DNA from: an uncultured Hoeflea sp.
GTDB lineage: Bacteria > Pseudomonadota > Alphaproteobacteria > Rhizobiales > Rhizobiaceae
Direction of reading: 5' to 3'
NCBI RefSeq assembly: GCF_947501405.1
Contig: NZ_CANMVK010000001.1
Location: 248,001 to 312,000 of the forward strand
DNA length: 64,000 nucleotides
Part shown: in pieces, positions 7,342 to 16,120 of the stretch
Position numbering within the stretch: the first letter of the stretch is position 1
Layout of the letters: every line of letters begins with the position of its first letter
Notes under the pieces: model-generated
Told to the model about the DNA's origin: nothing
What the model saw: the letters and a program-made list of their open reading frames with translations, nothing else
The model's database searches: none
Position numbers and translations under genes: made by a program

Positions 7342-9369
7342 TTACCTCCGGTAGCAAACGGTTTCGATGGCGGTGGCGATGTCGCGGGCGTCGGGCATAT
7401 AGTCCCGCTCCAGCCGGTCATTGTAGGGGACGGGCATTTCCGGCGCGCCGACGCGGACCACCGGCGCATCCAGCCAGTCAAAGGCCTGCTCCATGATGGA
7501 GGCTGCGATTTCCCCGCCAAATCCACCGAAGAGGGGGGCCTCGTGCACCACGACGGCACGGTTGGTCTTGCGCACCGAGGTCAGGATCGTCTCCATATCC
7601 AGCGGCTTGATCGTCCGCGGGTCGATGACTTCGACGCTGATGCCCTTTTTGGCCAATCGCTCGGCGGCCTGCTCGGCGCGCTCGACCATGGCAAGCGTCG
7701 CGATGACGGTGCAGTCGCTCCCCTCTCGCACGATACGGGCGCGTCCCGGAGCGATCTCGTAGGCCTCTTCCGGGACTGCTGTTTCGGCACCGAGGTAGAG
7801 CAGTTTGTGCTCCAGAAACACGACCGGATTGTCCGAGCGGATGGCGGCGGCCATCAGCCCCTTGGCATCATAGGCCGATGCGGGAGCATAGACTTCGAGC
7901 CCCGGCACGTTGGCAAACAGCATCTCGAGCGATTGCGTGTGCTGGGCTGCCAGACGTATGCCCGCCCCTTGCGGCCCGCGAAAGACAATGGGCACGCGCG
8001 CCTTGCCGCCCAGCATGAAGCGGGCCTTGGCCGCCTGATTGACGATGGCGTCCATCATCAGGGTGACAAAATCGAACAGCTGGATTTCGATAATCGGCCG
8101 AAAGCCCTGCAATGCTGCGCCTACACCGCAGTTTGCAAGTACGCCTTCCGCAATCGGCACGTCGCGGACGCGTTCCGGACCGAAGGTTTTTTGCAAGCCG
8201 GCAGTGGTTCCGAAAATGCCGCCGATGGCCCCGACATCCTCACCCATCAGGATGACACTGTCATCACGCGCCATTTCCAGGTGAAAGGCCTCGTTTATGG
8301 CCTGTTTGTAAGTGATTGCGCGGGTTCCGGGCAAAGGCTCGGCCAGCGTGATTGCAGCGGCCGGCACCTTGACCATTTGCTTTGCCGTATCGAGGTCTGG
8401 CTCTGCCAGTTCTGTCGCCCAGTCGATGGCGGTCTCAACGGCGGCATTGACCCCGGCCTGCAACTTTTCAAATTGCTCCGGGTCCAAATCGCCGGCGGCT
8501 AGCACGAGATCGCATTGTCGGGCGATGGGATCACGGGCGCGCCAGCCGGTTTCTTCGTCATCATTGCGGTAACCCGTCAGATTGGCCCGCATGGAATGAT
8601 CGTCCCAGCGATAGGTCATCGCCTCAATCAGCGTCGGTCCGTCGCCCGCGCGGGCACGCAGCACCGCCTTTTCGACGGCGTCAAACACGGCAACGGGTGC
8701 GTTGCCGTCGATCACCGAGTTGGGAATGCCATAGGCGTCGCCCCGCCTGGCGATACCCCGGCCTGCGACGACGCTTTCGGTCGCTGTGCTCAGCCCGTAC
8801 TGATTGTTTTCGCAAAAGAAGATCAGGGGCAGTTTCCATAAGGCAGAGAGGTTCATTGCCTCGTGAAATATTCCTTCGTTGGAGGCGCCGTCGCCGAAGA
8901 ACGCTATACCCACTGCCCCATCGCCGCGCAGCTTCGCTGCCAGCGCTGCCCCGGTGCCAAGGCCCATGCCCGCACCCACGATCCCATTGGCCCCCAGAAT
9001 GTTGAGGTCGAAATCGGCAATATGCATCGAACCGCCGATGCCGCCGCAATATCCTTCCGCCTTTCCCATAAGCTCGGCGAACATGCGTCCGATGTCCGCC
9101 CCCTTGGCGATGGTGTGGCCGTGGCCGCGATGGTGGGTGAGCAGGAAATCGCGCGGCTCCAGCGCATGGCACGCGCCGACAGCAATCGCCTCCTGTCCGA
9201 CCGAAGAGTGCGCAGTCCCTTTGATCACACCCTTGAGGAACAACTCCTTGGCGCGGACTTCGAACTGGCGGATGAGCATCATCTGTTCCAGCAGGACCAG
9301 ATGGTCCTTTCCACTCAGCCGGTTGGTTTGTGGGGCAGGCAATGTATCTAGGATGGAAGCATCAGCCAT
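7342..9369 (-). CDS. Fused E1 alpha-beta 2-oxoacid dehydrogenase (ThDP)
   Basis: A 675-residue fusion of the E1 alpha and E1 beta subunits of a thiamine-diphosphate 2-oxoacid (or acetoin) dehydrogenase. Residues about 20-330 form the alpha part, with the ThDP motif GDGASNEG...ENN (159-189) and the 'THHRGHGH' loop; residues about 345-675 form the beta part (ITYKQAINEAF, MGEDVG, 'ARVPIVFRGPQGAG', 'IDPRTIKPLD'). E1 would decarboxylate the 2-oxo substrate and pass the acyl group to an E2 lipoyl protein, but no E2 or E3 gene lies in the window. It is embedded in the TRAP/aldolase operon, so its substrate is probably produced there. Confidence 0.87.
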   Translation of the reverse strand: MADASILDTLPAPQTNRLSGKDHLVLLEQMMLIRQFEVRAKELFLKGVIKGTAHSSVGQEAIAVGACHALEPRDFLLTHHRGHGHTIAKGADIGRMFAELMGKAEGYCGGIGGSMHIADFDLNILGANGIVGAGMGLGTGAALAAKLRGDGAVGIAFFGDGASNEGIFHEAMNLSALWKLPLIFFCENNQYGLSTATESVVAGRGIARRGDAYGIPNSVIDGNAPVAVFDAVEKAVLRARAGDGPTLIEAMTYRWDDHSMRANLTGYRNDDEETGWRARDPIARQCDLVLAAGDLDPEQFEKLQAGVNAAVETAIDWATELAEPDLDTAKQMVKVPAAAITLAEPLPGTRAITYKQAINEAFHLEMARDDSVILMGEDVGAIGGIFGTTAGLQKTFGPERVRDVPIAEGVLANCGVGAALQGFRPIIEIQLFDFVTLMMDAIVNQAAKARFMLGGKARVPIVFRGPQGAGIRLAAQHTQSLEMLFANVPGLEVYAPASAYDAKGLMAAAIRSDNPVVFLEHKLLYLGAETAVPEEAYEIAPGRARIVREGSDCTVIATLAMVERAEQAAERLAKKGISVEVIDPRTIKPLDMETILTSVRKTNRAVVVHEAPLFGGFGGEIAASIMEQAFDWLDAPVVRVGAPEMPVPYNDRLERDYMPDARDIATAIETVCYRR

Positions 9370-9375
9370 AAAGGA

Positions 9376-10692
9376 TCATCCGTAAACCATTTGAGGAAGC
9401 CAAAGGGACAGGCCGGGCCAGAGCACGACAATGATCAGCGCCAAGATCTGGATCGCGATGAAAGGCCATTGCGCGGCAAAGATGTCTTGCAAGGTAACAT
9501 CCGGCGGTGCTGCCCCTTTTAGATAGAAACACGCAGGGCCGAAGGGCGGCGTGAGATACGCGATCTGCATCGACAGGTTGAAGACAATCCCAAACCAGAT
9601 GGGATCGTAACCAAGCTGCGTGAGCACCGGCAGGAAAACCGGCATGGTCAGGAACAGGATGCCGATCCAATCGATGAAGAATCCCAGAAGGATGAAAACA
9701 CCGATCATTACGACGAGGATCACCACAGGTTCATTGGAGACGCCGCCAAGGGTTGTGCGCGCGAAATCAATCCCGCCCATCAGGTTATAGACCCCGATCA
9801 AGGCATTGGTGCCAAACACAAGCCAGAACACCATCCCGCAGGTGCGCAGCGCCTGTATCAGCACATCGCGCAGCATTTCAAAGCTGAAACGCCCCCGAAC
9901 CCACGCAGCAATCGCGGCGCCAAAGGCCCCAAGGGCCGCACTTTCGGTGATGGAGGCAAAGCCCGCGTAGATCGAGACCAGCACACCCCCTGCCACGAAC
10001 ATGGGCAGCGCCACACCTCCGAGCAGCTTCAGCTTGTCAGCCAGCGGCATGTCACGCTCTTCGGCACTCAGCGGTGGGCCCATCGCCGGATTGAAGCCGC
10101 AGCGGATCAGGATATAGGCGATGTAAAAGCTCGCCAGCATCAGTCCCGGAACAAGGGTGGCAAGGAACAGGTGGGAAATACTGACCTCGGCCGTCAGCCC
10201 GTAGAAAATCAGAATGATCGATGGCGGGATCATCGTGCCCAGACTGCCACCGGCGGTGATTGTACCGATAGCGAGTTTCTTGTCGTAGCCCAGTTTCAGC
10301 ATCTGCGGCAGGGCGATGAGGCCCAGCAGGACGATCTCGCCGCCGATGATGCCTGTTGTCGCGCCCAACAAAACAGCCACAAAGGTTGTTACGACCCCGA
10401 TGCCACCGCGCAAACCACCTGCCCAGACGTGAAAGGCACGGTAGAGATCGCCCGCCACACCGGACTTCTCCATGATCGAGGCCATGATGACAAACATCGG
10501 CACCGCGATCAGAGCAAAACTGTCAAGGAATTCGACGGTCCGGCTGCCCACGATAAACAGCGCGTTCCAGCCAAACTGCGTGATCGCCAGCACCACCGCG
10601 ATAGAGCCTGACACAAATGCCAGCGGCACGCCGAGCATCAGCATGCATCCCATAGCCGCGACGATCAGCAAAGTCATGGTGCCGATATCCAT
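9376..10692 (-). CDS. dctM: TRAP transporter large membrane subunit DctM
   Basis: A 438-residue, twelve-helix protein of the DctM/SiaM family, the large permease subunit of tripartite (TRAP) transporters that import organic acids with sodium or proton gradients. Typical segments 'SGSIAVVLAITQFGW', 'ATTGIIGGEIVLLGLIALPQML', 'TITAGGSLGTMIPPSIILIFYG' and 'LTPPFGPACFYLKG' are present. The start at 10692 overlaps the DctQ stop by one base (TGATG), the usual coupling in TRAP operons; the longer open frame up to 10848 lies inside dctQ. The E1 gene follows after 6 bp. Confidence 0.9.
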   Translation of the reverse strand: MDIGTMTLLIVAAMGCMLMLGVPLAFVSGSIAVVLAITQFGWNALFIVGSRTVEFLDSFALIAVPMFVIMASIMEKSGVAGDLYRAFHVWAGGLRGGIGVVTTFVAVLLGATTGIIGGEIVLLGLIALPQMLKLGYDKKLAIGTITAGGSLGTMIPPSIILIFYGLTAEVSISHLFLATLVPGLMLASFYIAYILIRCGFNPAMGPPLSAEERDMPLADKLKLLGGVALPMFVAGGVLVSIYAGFASITESAALGAFGAAIAAWVRGRFSFEMLRDVLIQALRTCGMVFWLVFGTNALIGVYNLMGGIDFARTTLGGVSNEPVVILVVMIGVFILLGFFIDWIGILFLTMPVFLPVLTQLGYDPIWFGIVFNLSMQIAYLTPPFGPACFYLKGAAPPDVTLQDIFAAQWPFIAIQILALIIVVLWPGLSLWLPQMVYG

Positions 10693-11183
10693 CAGGCCTT
10701 CCGCCGCGGGATCATGCGTTGCAGGACCAGCAACAAAAATATCGCGCAGCCTACAAACAGAAGCGCCTTGAGATAGCTCGGCAAGGGGGAGTTGAGTGTG
10801 CTGCCGGATCGCTCCGGATCCCAGGCGCCCGAGAGGGAGAACCGCCACAACGCTTTTTCAGCCATCCGCCAGGCGGCATAGCAGAGCCCTGACAAATAGA
10901 CCGCTCCGGCCATCAGACTGAGGGCATTTGAAATGCGCGCAAGCCACGGGCGTTTGTCCACCAGAAAGGAGATCCGCATATGGGTGCCCTCGGCCATGCA
11001 GAATGCACCGCCAAAAACAAAGCCGACCGACGCCAGTATGATTGAAACCTCATGCGCCCAAGTGGTCGGTGCATTAAAGCCGTAGCGGGCCAGTACCTCG
11101 TAAACCATCACAAGGATGATCGCGGCAAAGCACCACGCTGCCATGCGCCCCAACCAAAGGGCAAATCGCTCCAGAAAGCTCAT
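10692..11183 (-). CDS. dctQ: TRAP transporter small membrane subunit DctQ
   Basis: A 163-residue, four-helix protein of the DctQ family. Features of the family are the 'EVLARYGFNAPTTWAHEVSIIL' segment (conserved R-Y-x-F and W-x-x-E), followed by 'GGAFCMAEGTHMRISFL'. It partners DctM in the inner membrane. ATG 11183 is preceded by the region of a small hairpin (11189-11204). The longer frame to 11231 has no family similarity. Operon order dctP-dctQ-dctM is the standard one. Confidence 0.88.
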   Translation of the reverse strand: MSFLERFALWLGRMAAWCFAAIILVMVYEVLARYGFNAPTTWAHEVSIILASVGFVFGGAFCMAEGTHMRISFLVDKRPWLARISNALSLMAGAVYLSGLCYAAWRMAEKALWRFSLSGAWDPERSGSTLNSPLPSYLKALLFVGCAIFLLLVLQRMIPRRKA

Positions 11184-11188
11184 TGAAT

Positions 11189-11204
11189 GGCTCCGACAGG
11201 AGCC
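11189..11204 (-). terminator. Small dctP-dctQ intergenic hairpin
   Basis: GGCTCC (11189-11194) and GGAGCC (11199-11204) pair across a four-base loop in the 55-bp gap after dctP. There is no T-run, so full termination is unlikely; such hairpins often stabilise the upstream binding-protein message or attenuate the permease genes. That role is inferred. The stem covers the usual ribosome-site position of dctQ. Confidence 0.4.
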
Positions 11205-11238
11205 GCGCCCCAGGGCACGACCCCCGCCCAAGGAAGGA

Positions 11239-12243
11239 TCAGTTCAGACCAATGCTGGCCATGAAGGCCTTGTGGCTGTCCACCACGGCCTGCGCATCAG
11301 CGGATTTGGCACCCCAGTCCGCCCAGACATCATTGGTCATCGCACGGAACTTGGAAGCGTCCTCATCACCGAATGCAATGAAGCTCACGCCCAGATCGGC
11401 TTTGGCCTGAGCTTCGGCGGCGGCATCTTCAGCGCTCAGCGTCGTCTGAAGTTCCGCTGACATCGCGTTGCAGGCAGCCTCGAATTTTTGCTGGTTTTCA
11501 GCCGAAATCGCGTTCCAGGCGTCCATGGACACGGACATTTCCGTCACCGCCATGGAATGACGGGCCAGCACGGAGTATTTTGCCTGATTGTGCATGCCCA
11601 AAGCCACGTTCAGCGCGACATTTGCCAGATCGGTGGCATCCAGCACACCGGTTTCCATCGCTGTCACGCTTTCGCCAACGCCCATTGTCACCAGCGATGC
11701 TCCGGCACGGCTGAGCAGGTCAGAAGCCATGCCACCGGGCGCACGCATTTTGATACCATCCAGATCGGCGACCGAATTGATGGCGACCTTGGACGGGATC
11801 TGTTCGGAGGGCCAGTAGATCGGACAAATCAGCATCAGGTCGTATTTGGCGTAAAGTGCGCGAGCCAGGTCAAGCCCGCCGCCTTCGGTGAACCAGCGAT
11901 CGCGCGTGGCACTGTCCGGATAGGCGGCAAGCGTATCGCCAAGCACGCCAAGGGCGGCATCCTTGCCTGCAAAATAGCTGGGGGCGGTGTACTGACCATG
12001 AAGCAAGCCGTTCTGGATCGCGTCAATCGTCTCGCCCGCGCCGACGACCGAACCGCCGGGCAGTACGGTTATCGCGACGTCACCACCGGTATCTTCCTTC
12101 AGCTGTGCGGCCATCGCTTCGAACGCTTTGGTGGTCGAGGCACTGGCGCCCAGAAATGTCTGCATTTTCAGTTCCGCTGCATTTGCAGCACAAGCAAAGG
12201 TCACGGCACTCGCCGCGCTGATCATCAGTGTTTTCAGTTTCAT
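11239..12243 (-). CDS. dctP: TRAP transporter solute-binding protein DctP
   Basis: A 334-residue periplasmic binding protein of the DctP/TAXI superfamily (DctP branch). Residues 1-22 form a signal peptide ending AANA; the mature part shows 'GDVAITVLPGGSVVGAGETIDAIQNGLL' and 'DLDGIKMRAPGGMASDLLSRAGASLVTMGVGE', where the Arg in KMRAPGG is the carboxylate-binding residue of the family. Ligand is therefore probably an organic acid. A GGGAGGAAC ribosome site lies 5 bp before the ATG at 12243. It follows the BKACE gene by 39 bp and leads the transporter genes. Confidence 0.9.
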   Translation of the reverse strand: MKLKTLMISAASAVTFACAANAAELKMQTFLGASASTTKAFEAMAAQLKEDTGGDVAITVLPGGSVVGAGETIDAIQNGLLHGQYTAPSYFAGKDAALGVLGDTLAAYPDSATRDRWFTEGGGLDLARALYAKYDLMLICPIYWPSEQIPSKVAINSVADLDGIKMRAPGGMASDLLSRAGASLVTMGVGESVTAMETGVLDATDLANVALNVALGMHNQAKYSVLARHSMAVTEMSVSMDAWNAISAENQQKFEAACNAMSAELQTTLSAEDAAAEAQAKADLGVSFIAFGDEDASKFRAMTNDVWADWGAKSADAQAVVDSHKAFMASIGLN

Positions 12244-12282
12244 TTTTGTTCCTCCCGTTAAGCATCAATGCGGCTCAGACCG

Positions 12283-13173
12283 CTATTTTTGTTTTCCCAT
12301 TTGAAGTATGTCGCGGGTTTCCGTGACGGTTGCCGGCTCGCGCCCCAAACTGCGGGCCTGTGCCACAATCCTGTCGATGACTTGCGCATTGGTCATATGC
12401 TGGGCGCCATCCATATAGGCGTAGTCGCCTAGTCCGATGGAGATATGGCCGCCTTGCCGGATGATCTTTTCGGTCAGTTGGAACAGATCGCCCTTGTAGT
12501 TCACAACCGTCCAGACAGTCTCAAAATCCTTGGGTAGAAAGGCGGTATGCGCATCCAGTCCGGCCTGCGTGCCAGGGTGTCCGGCGAAAATGATCTCATC
12601 CGTCATGCAAAAACAGATGTAAGCCGGGCCGCGCAGAACACCCATCTTGAGAAACTGTTCAATCTGCCGGGTAAAGCTGACGTTCCAACTGACCAGATAG
12701 GGTTTCAGCCCAAACTGGTCGATGCGCTCCGCAAAATACAGCAGTGTCGCGGTTGAATTTTTGTAGATCAGATCGGTGGTATCATAGCTGCCCGTCACGG
12801 GATTCCACCAGTCCACATTCACACTGCCACAGTCCATGGGTGCAAAATCGGGCGCAGTGTCTGGCGACAGCATCATCGCTTCAACAGCGGCGAAGCGCTC
12901 GCGCGCATCCGCATCATTTGCCACATACCCCAGCGTGGGGTGGATCAGAATATCTGACTGCGCGCGAATGCCTGCATTGGTCTCAAGATAAAACTCCGAG
13001 GTGTGATCCGGCGCGCCGTCTTCTTTTCGGCCATGGTAGTGAAAGACTGATGCGCCGGCATCAAAACACCGCTTTGCATCGGCGATGATTTCGCGGGGCA
13101 GGAAGGGCACATGGGGGTTGCCAAGGCGTGTCGCCAGTTCGTTCACACGCGCTTCGATGATGATTTTTCCCAC
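12283..13173 (-). CDS. Beta-keto acid cleavage enzyme (BKACE, DUF849)
   Basis: A 296-residue DUF849/BKACE protein with a zinc-dependent TIM barrel. BKACE enzymes react a beta-keto acid with acetyl-CoA to give acetoacetate and a new acyl-CoA (family member Kce cleaves 3-keto-5-aminohexanoate). The zinc-binding HYH (His45, His47) and the strands 'MDCGSVNVDWW' and 'GGHISIGLGDYAY' are visible. It is the first gene of the leftward operon, transcribed divergently from the PAS-LuxR gene at 13304. Subclass, hence substrate, cannot be read with certainty. Confidence 0.87.
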   Translation of the reverse strand: MGKIIIEARVNELATRLGNPHVPFLPREIIADAKRCFDAGASVFHYHGRKEDGAPDHTSEFYLETNAGIRAQSDILIHPTLGYVANDADARERFAAVEAMMLSPDTAPDFAPMDCGSVNVDWWNPVTGSYDTTDLIYKNSTATLLYFAERIDQFGLKPYLVSWNVSFTRQIEQFLKMGVLRGPAYICFCMTDEIIFAGHPGTQAGLDAHTAFLPKDFETVWTVVNYKGDLFQLTEKIIRQGGHISIGLGDYAYMDGAQHMTNAQVIDRIVAQARSLGREPATVTETRDILQMGKQK

Positions 13174-13225
13174 AGTTCCGTCCTCCCGGCGGCGCCCGTT
13201 TCCGGCTGCGTTTGCGTAAGCCTAT

Positions 13226-13299
13226 AGCGCAAAATCGGCGCTTTGAATATAGAAAGTTATATTTCTCTTTACATTTTTCTCTAGTTTCTATACCTATAG
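13226..13299. promoter_or_regulatory. Divergent promoter region with inverted repeats
   Basis: The 130 bp between the BKACE operon and the PAS-LuxR gene is AT-rich. TATAGAAA (13248-13255) is mirrored by TTTCTATA (13285-13292) with a 29-base spacer; a hairpin AGCGC/GCGCT lies at 13226-13242; CTATAG occurs at both 13222-13227 and 13294-13299. These are candidate operators for the LuxR-type regulator. Promoter elements were not assigned confidently. Confidence 0.42.
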
Positions 13300-13303
13300 A
13301 TAT

Positions 13304-14173
13304 ATGAATGATGAAGAATTCCCCCAAACCCGAGATGTGACCAGCCTGCTCGGTGGAGCCTTTCCCGGCCACACGATGCAGCGGATGCGCACACCAGAAG
13401 GCAAGTACCGCTACATCTATGTCAGTGCTGAGGTGCAGGCGGCTTTTGGCCTGGATGCCCAGGCTCTCATGGCCGAACCCGCAGTTGATCATGCCTGGAT
13501 CCATGCGGATGACCGTGGGCGTTTTGTGGCGGCCCTTGAACACTCAGCACAGCACCTGACAACGCTGGATGAAGAAGTCCGGGTGCTCTTGCAGTCCGGA
13601 GGCACCAAATGGGTCCGCTCATTGGGTCAGCCGCGCCGGATGCCGGACGGGACTGTGATCTGGGACGGTGTGGCGCTCGATGTCACGGACCGGCGCGAGG
13701 CGTTGATGGCACTGGAACGTGCGCTGAGCGATGCGCGTCGCAATGAGGTGTCCGAGAGCCGCTTTGCGGCCATCGCCACGCAGGATGTGTCACAGCCGCT
13801 GAACGCATTGGCGCAGGCGGTGAGCGCGCTTGAGCAACACTCCAGAACCACCTCGTCTGTCGTGCCACCGCATGTGGCAGAGGTTGTGCGCAGTTTTGAG
13901 GGTTTTACCCGTGCACTTTCCGCCGCCCGCTCGATGGTTGAAGCCAACCCCGCCCAGATCGAGCGGCAGCAGACCACCCAGTCTACAGTTCGCGGTTCCC
14001 TGACAGCGCGGCAACTGGAGATCATGCGGCTGGTTCACAACGGCGCTTCAAATCAGGAGATTGCCGAAGCGCTGTCGATCACGATCGGCACAGTCAAACT
14101 GCACATTTCAGCGATCTTGAAACGGACCAAGGCGCGCAATCGCACGGAAGCTTCACGCTTGTGTTTTGGGTGA
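13304..14173 (+). CDS. PAS-domain LuxR-type transcriptional regulator
   Basis: A 289-residue regulator: a PAS_3-like domain at about residues 20-130 (ending 'WDGVALDVTDRREAL'), a helical linker at about 150-200, and a LuxR HTH at about 228-286 (LTARQLEIMRLVHNGASNQEIAEAL...GTVKLHISAIL). The linker segment 'FAAIATQDVSQPLNAL' looks like the dimerisation/H-box helix of a histidine kinase (compare xxSHExRTPLN) but has no His, so it seems to be a degenerate HisKA-type helix reused for dimerisation. It stands alone, divergent from the catabolic operon, and is its likely regulator. No clear ribosome site precedes ATG 13304. Confidence 0.82.
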   Translation: MNDEEFPQTRDVTSLLGGAFPGHTMQRMRTPEGKYRYIYVSAEVQAAFGLDAQALMAEPAVDHAWIHADDRGRFVAALEHSAQHLTTLDEEVRVLLQSGGTKWVRSLGQPRRMPDGTVIWDGVALDVTDRREALMALERALSDARRNEVSESRFAAIATQDVSQPLNALAQAVSALEQHSRTTSSVVPPHVAEVVRSFEGFTRALSAARSMVEANPAQIERQQTTQSTVRGSLTARQLEIMRLVHNGASNQEIAEALSITIGTVKLHISAILKRTKARNRTEASRLCFG

Positions 14174-14583
14174 GCCACGCCCGCAGGGCAAAATGATGCC
14201 TGGCCGGCCTTACAACAGCACACCGTTTCATATTCATCACTGCGCGGGTTAATCGCCAAAGCCATCCCAGATCTTCGCCGGGTAGCGGTGGCGTTCGAGT
14301 TGTTGAGAAAAAAGAGCACAAGCCGGCCCGTGTCAGCAAAGCGCTTTAGACCAGCAATTCGTTCATGGAAAGCAAACGACAGGTTTGTCCAGATAGCCGA
14401 TGTTGGTTCACTATGCTGAAAATGGGTGCTCCCCGCCCAAACAAGACCCACGGTCAATCAAGGGTATGGGTTGGTTTGTCCGGCATTGCCGCCGCACATG
14501 CACCCGGCGCCAAAGCCCTGCTCCCCGCCCCAATCCAGCCTAAGCAGAGCGCCAAACCGGCCAACGCATAACGGCCGCCTGCT
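14174..14583. other. Gene-free boundary region
   Basis: No gene is supported. A block at about 14372-14410 (AAACGACAGGTTTGTCC...CCGATGTTGGTTCA) resembles 5506-5552, indicating a dispersed repeat. This region marks the change from the accessory catabolic block to the core carA-yqeY-dnaG-rpoD block. Confidence 0.5.
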
Positions 14584-15795
14584 TCAGCGTTCGGCGACGG
14601 CTTCGAGGCCCTGGCGTTCGCGGACCAGGTTCATGAAGCGGCGGAACAGGTAATGGCTGTCCTGCGGGCCCGGGGAGGCTTCGGGGTGGTGCTGGACCGA
14701 GAAGACCGGCTTGCCGGTGAGCCTCAGGCCGCAATTGGTGCCGTCAAACAGCGACACATGGGTCTCTTCCACGCCCTCGGGCAGGCTGTCGGCATCGACC
14801 GCGAAGCCGTGATTCATCGACACGATCTCGACCTTGCCGGTGGTGTGATCCTTGACCGGATGGTTGGCGCCGTGATGGCCCTGATGCATCTTGACGGTGC
14901 GTCCGCCGAGCGCCAGCGCCAGCATCTGGTGGCCCAGGCAAATGCCAAACACCGGCAGGCCGCTGGCGGTCAGCGCGCGGATCACCGGCACGGCATAGGC
15001 GCCGGTGGCGGCAGGGTCGCCGGGACCGTTGGAGAGGAACACGCCGTCGGGTTTCATGGCCAGGATGTCGTCGGCGCTCATGGTCGCGGGCACCACGGTG
15101 ACCTTGCAGCCGAGACCGGAAAACAGCCTCAGGATGTTGCGCTTGACGCCGTAATCGATGGCCACGATGTGGGCCGTCGCCTCACCGGTCTCGCGGTAGC
15201 CCTCGTCCCAGACCCAGGGTGTCTGGGTCCAGTTTGACGACTGGCCCGATGTCGCGTCCCTGGCCAGATCCAGGGTTTCGAGCCCGCTCCAGGCGGCGGC
15301 CTCGGCGCGAAGCGCGTCGAGATCGAAATTGCCGTCGGGATCATGGGCGATGACCGCGTTGGGCATGCCGTTTTCGCGAATCCAGGCGGTCAGCGCGCGG
15401 GTGTCGACGCCCGAAAGGCCAACGATGCCGCGGGCCTTGAGCCATTGGTCGAAATGGCGCGCGGCGCGATAGTTGGACGGCTCGGTGATGTCGGCCTTGA
15501 AGATCGCGCCAACTGCGCCGATGCGGCTTGCGGGCGTCAGGTCCTCGATGTCCTCGTCATTGGCGCCGATATTGCCGATATGGGGGAAGGTGAAGGTGAC
15601 GATCTGGCCCATATAGGAAGGGTCGGTCAAAATCTCCTGATAGCCGGTGAGCGCGGTGTTGAAGCAGATTTCAGCCTGCGCCCGGCCGGTGGCGCCCACG
15701 CCCTGGCCGGTGATCACCGTGCCGTCGGCAAAAACTGCGACAGCGGTCGGTTTGATCTCGGTCCAGGGGTCTGTCGTCGGGGTTTCTTGGGTCAT
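14584..15795 (-). CDS. carA: Carbamoyl-phosphate synthase small subunit
   Basis: A 403-residue glutamine amidotransferase subunit that supplies ammonia from glutamine to CarB for carbamoyl phosphate, feeding arginine and pyrimidine synthesis. The N-terminal CPSase_sm domain (residues about 10-150) and class I GATase domain (about 210-390) are complete: nucleophile Cys in GICLGHQ (about 286) and His/Glu in HHPEASPGP (about 369 and 372). ATG 15795 is preferred over GTG 15801 because GGAG lies at the right distance before it. carB is not adjacent. It is divergent from yqeY. Confidence 0.96.
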   Translation of the reverse strand: MTQETPTTDPWTEIKPTAVAVFADGTVITGQGVGATGRAQAEICFNTALTGYQEILTDPSYMGQIVTFTFPHIGNIGANDEDIEDLTPASRIGAVGAIFKADITEPSNYRAARHFDQWLKARGIVGLSGVDTRALTAWIRENGMPNAVIAHDPDGNFDLDALRAEAAAWSGLETLDLARDATSGQSSNWTQTPWVWDEGYRETGEATAHIVAIDYGVKRNILRLFSGLGCKVTVVPATMSADDILAMKPDGVFLSNGPGDPAATGAYAVPVIRALTASGLPVFGICLGHQMLALALGGRTVKMHQGHHGANHPVKDHTTGKVEIVSMNHGFAVDADSLPEGVEETHVSLFDGTNCGLRLTGKPVFSVQHHPEASPGPQDSHYLFRRFMNLVRERQGLEAVAER

Positions 15796-16120
15796 GTCCA
15801 CTCCATCGGCGGCGCTGAATGCGGGCGGGGCCGGGGGCCGCCGCGCCGGGGCTTGAAGCCCGGCATGGCAATCGCCATTTACACGTGTTGAAGGCCCGGC
15901 GCGACCCGGCGCGGAATGCAGTTCCCGCGCTATGCGCGCGCATCGGTCCAGTTATGCAGATGACGGTAAATAGACAAGGCGCAAGCTGCGGTCAATCAGC
16001 CCAGTGGCGCGGTCCCGGCAATTATTTGCTTGAACAGGATGCGGCGCAAAGGGTAATCCTGTTGCTCCGCGAATGCGGGCCACGAGGGTGGATGCGAGAA
16101 CTGCCGGAGAAGATATCATC

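Noticed and set aside
7294-8502. 402-residue plus-strand frame
   Set aside because: Antisense of the fused E1 gene, no motif.
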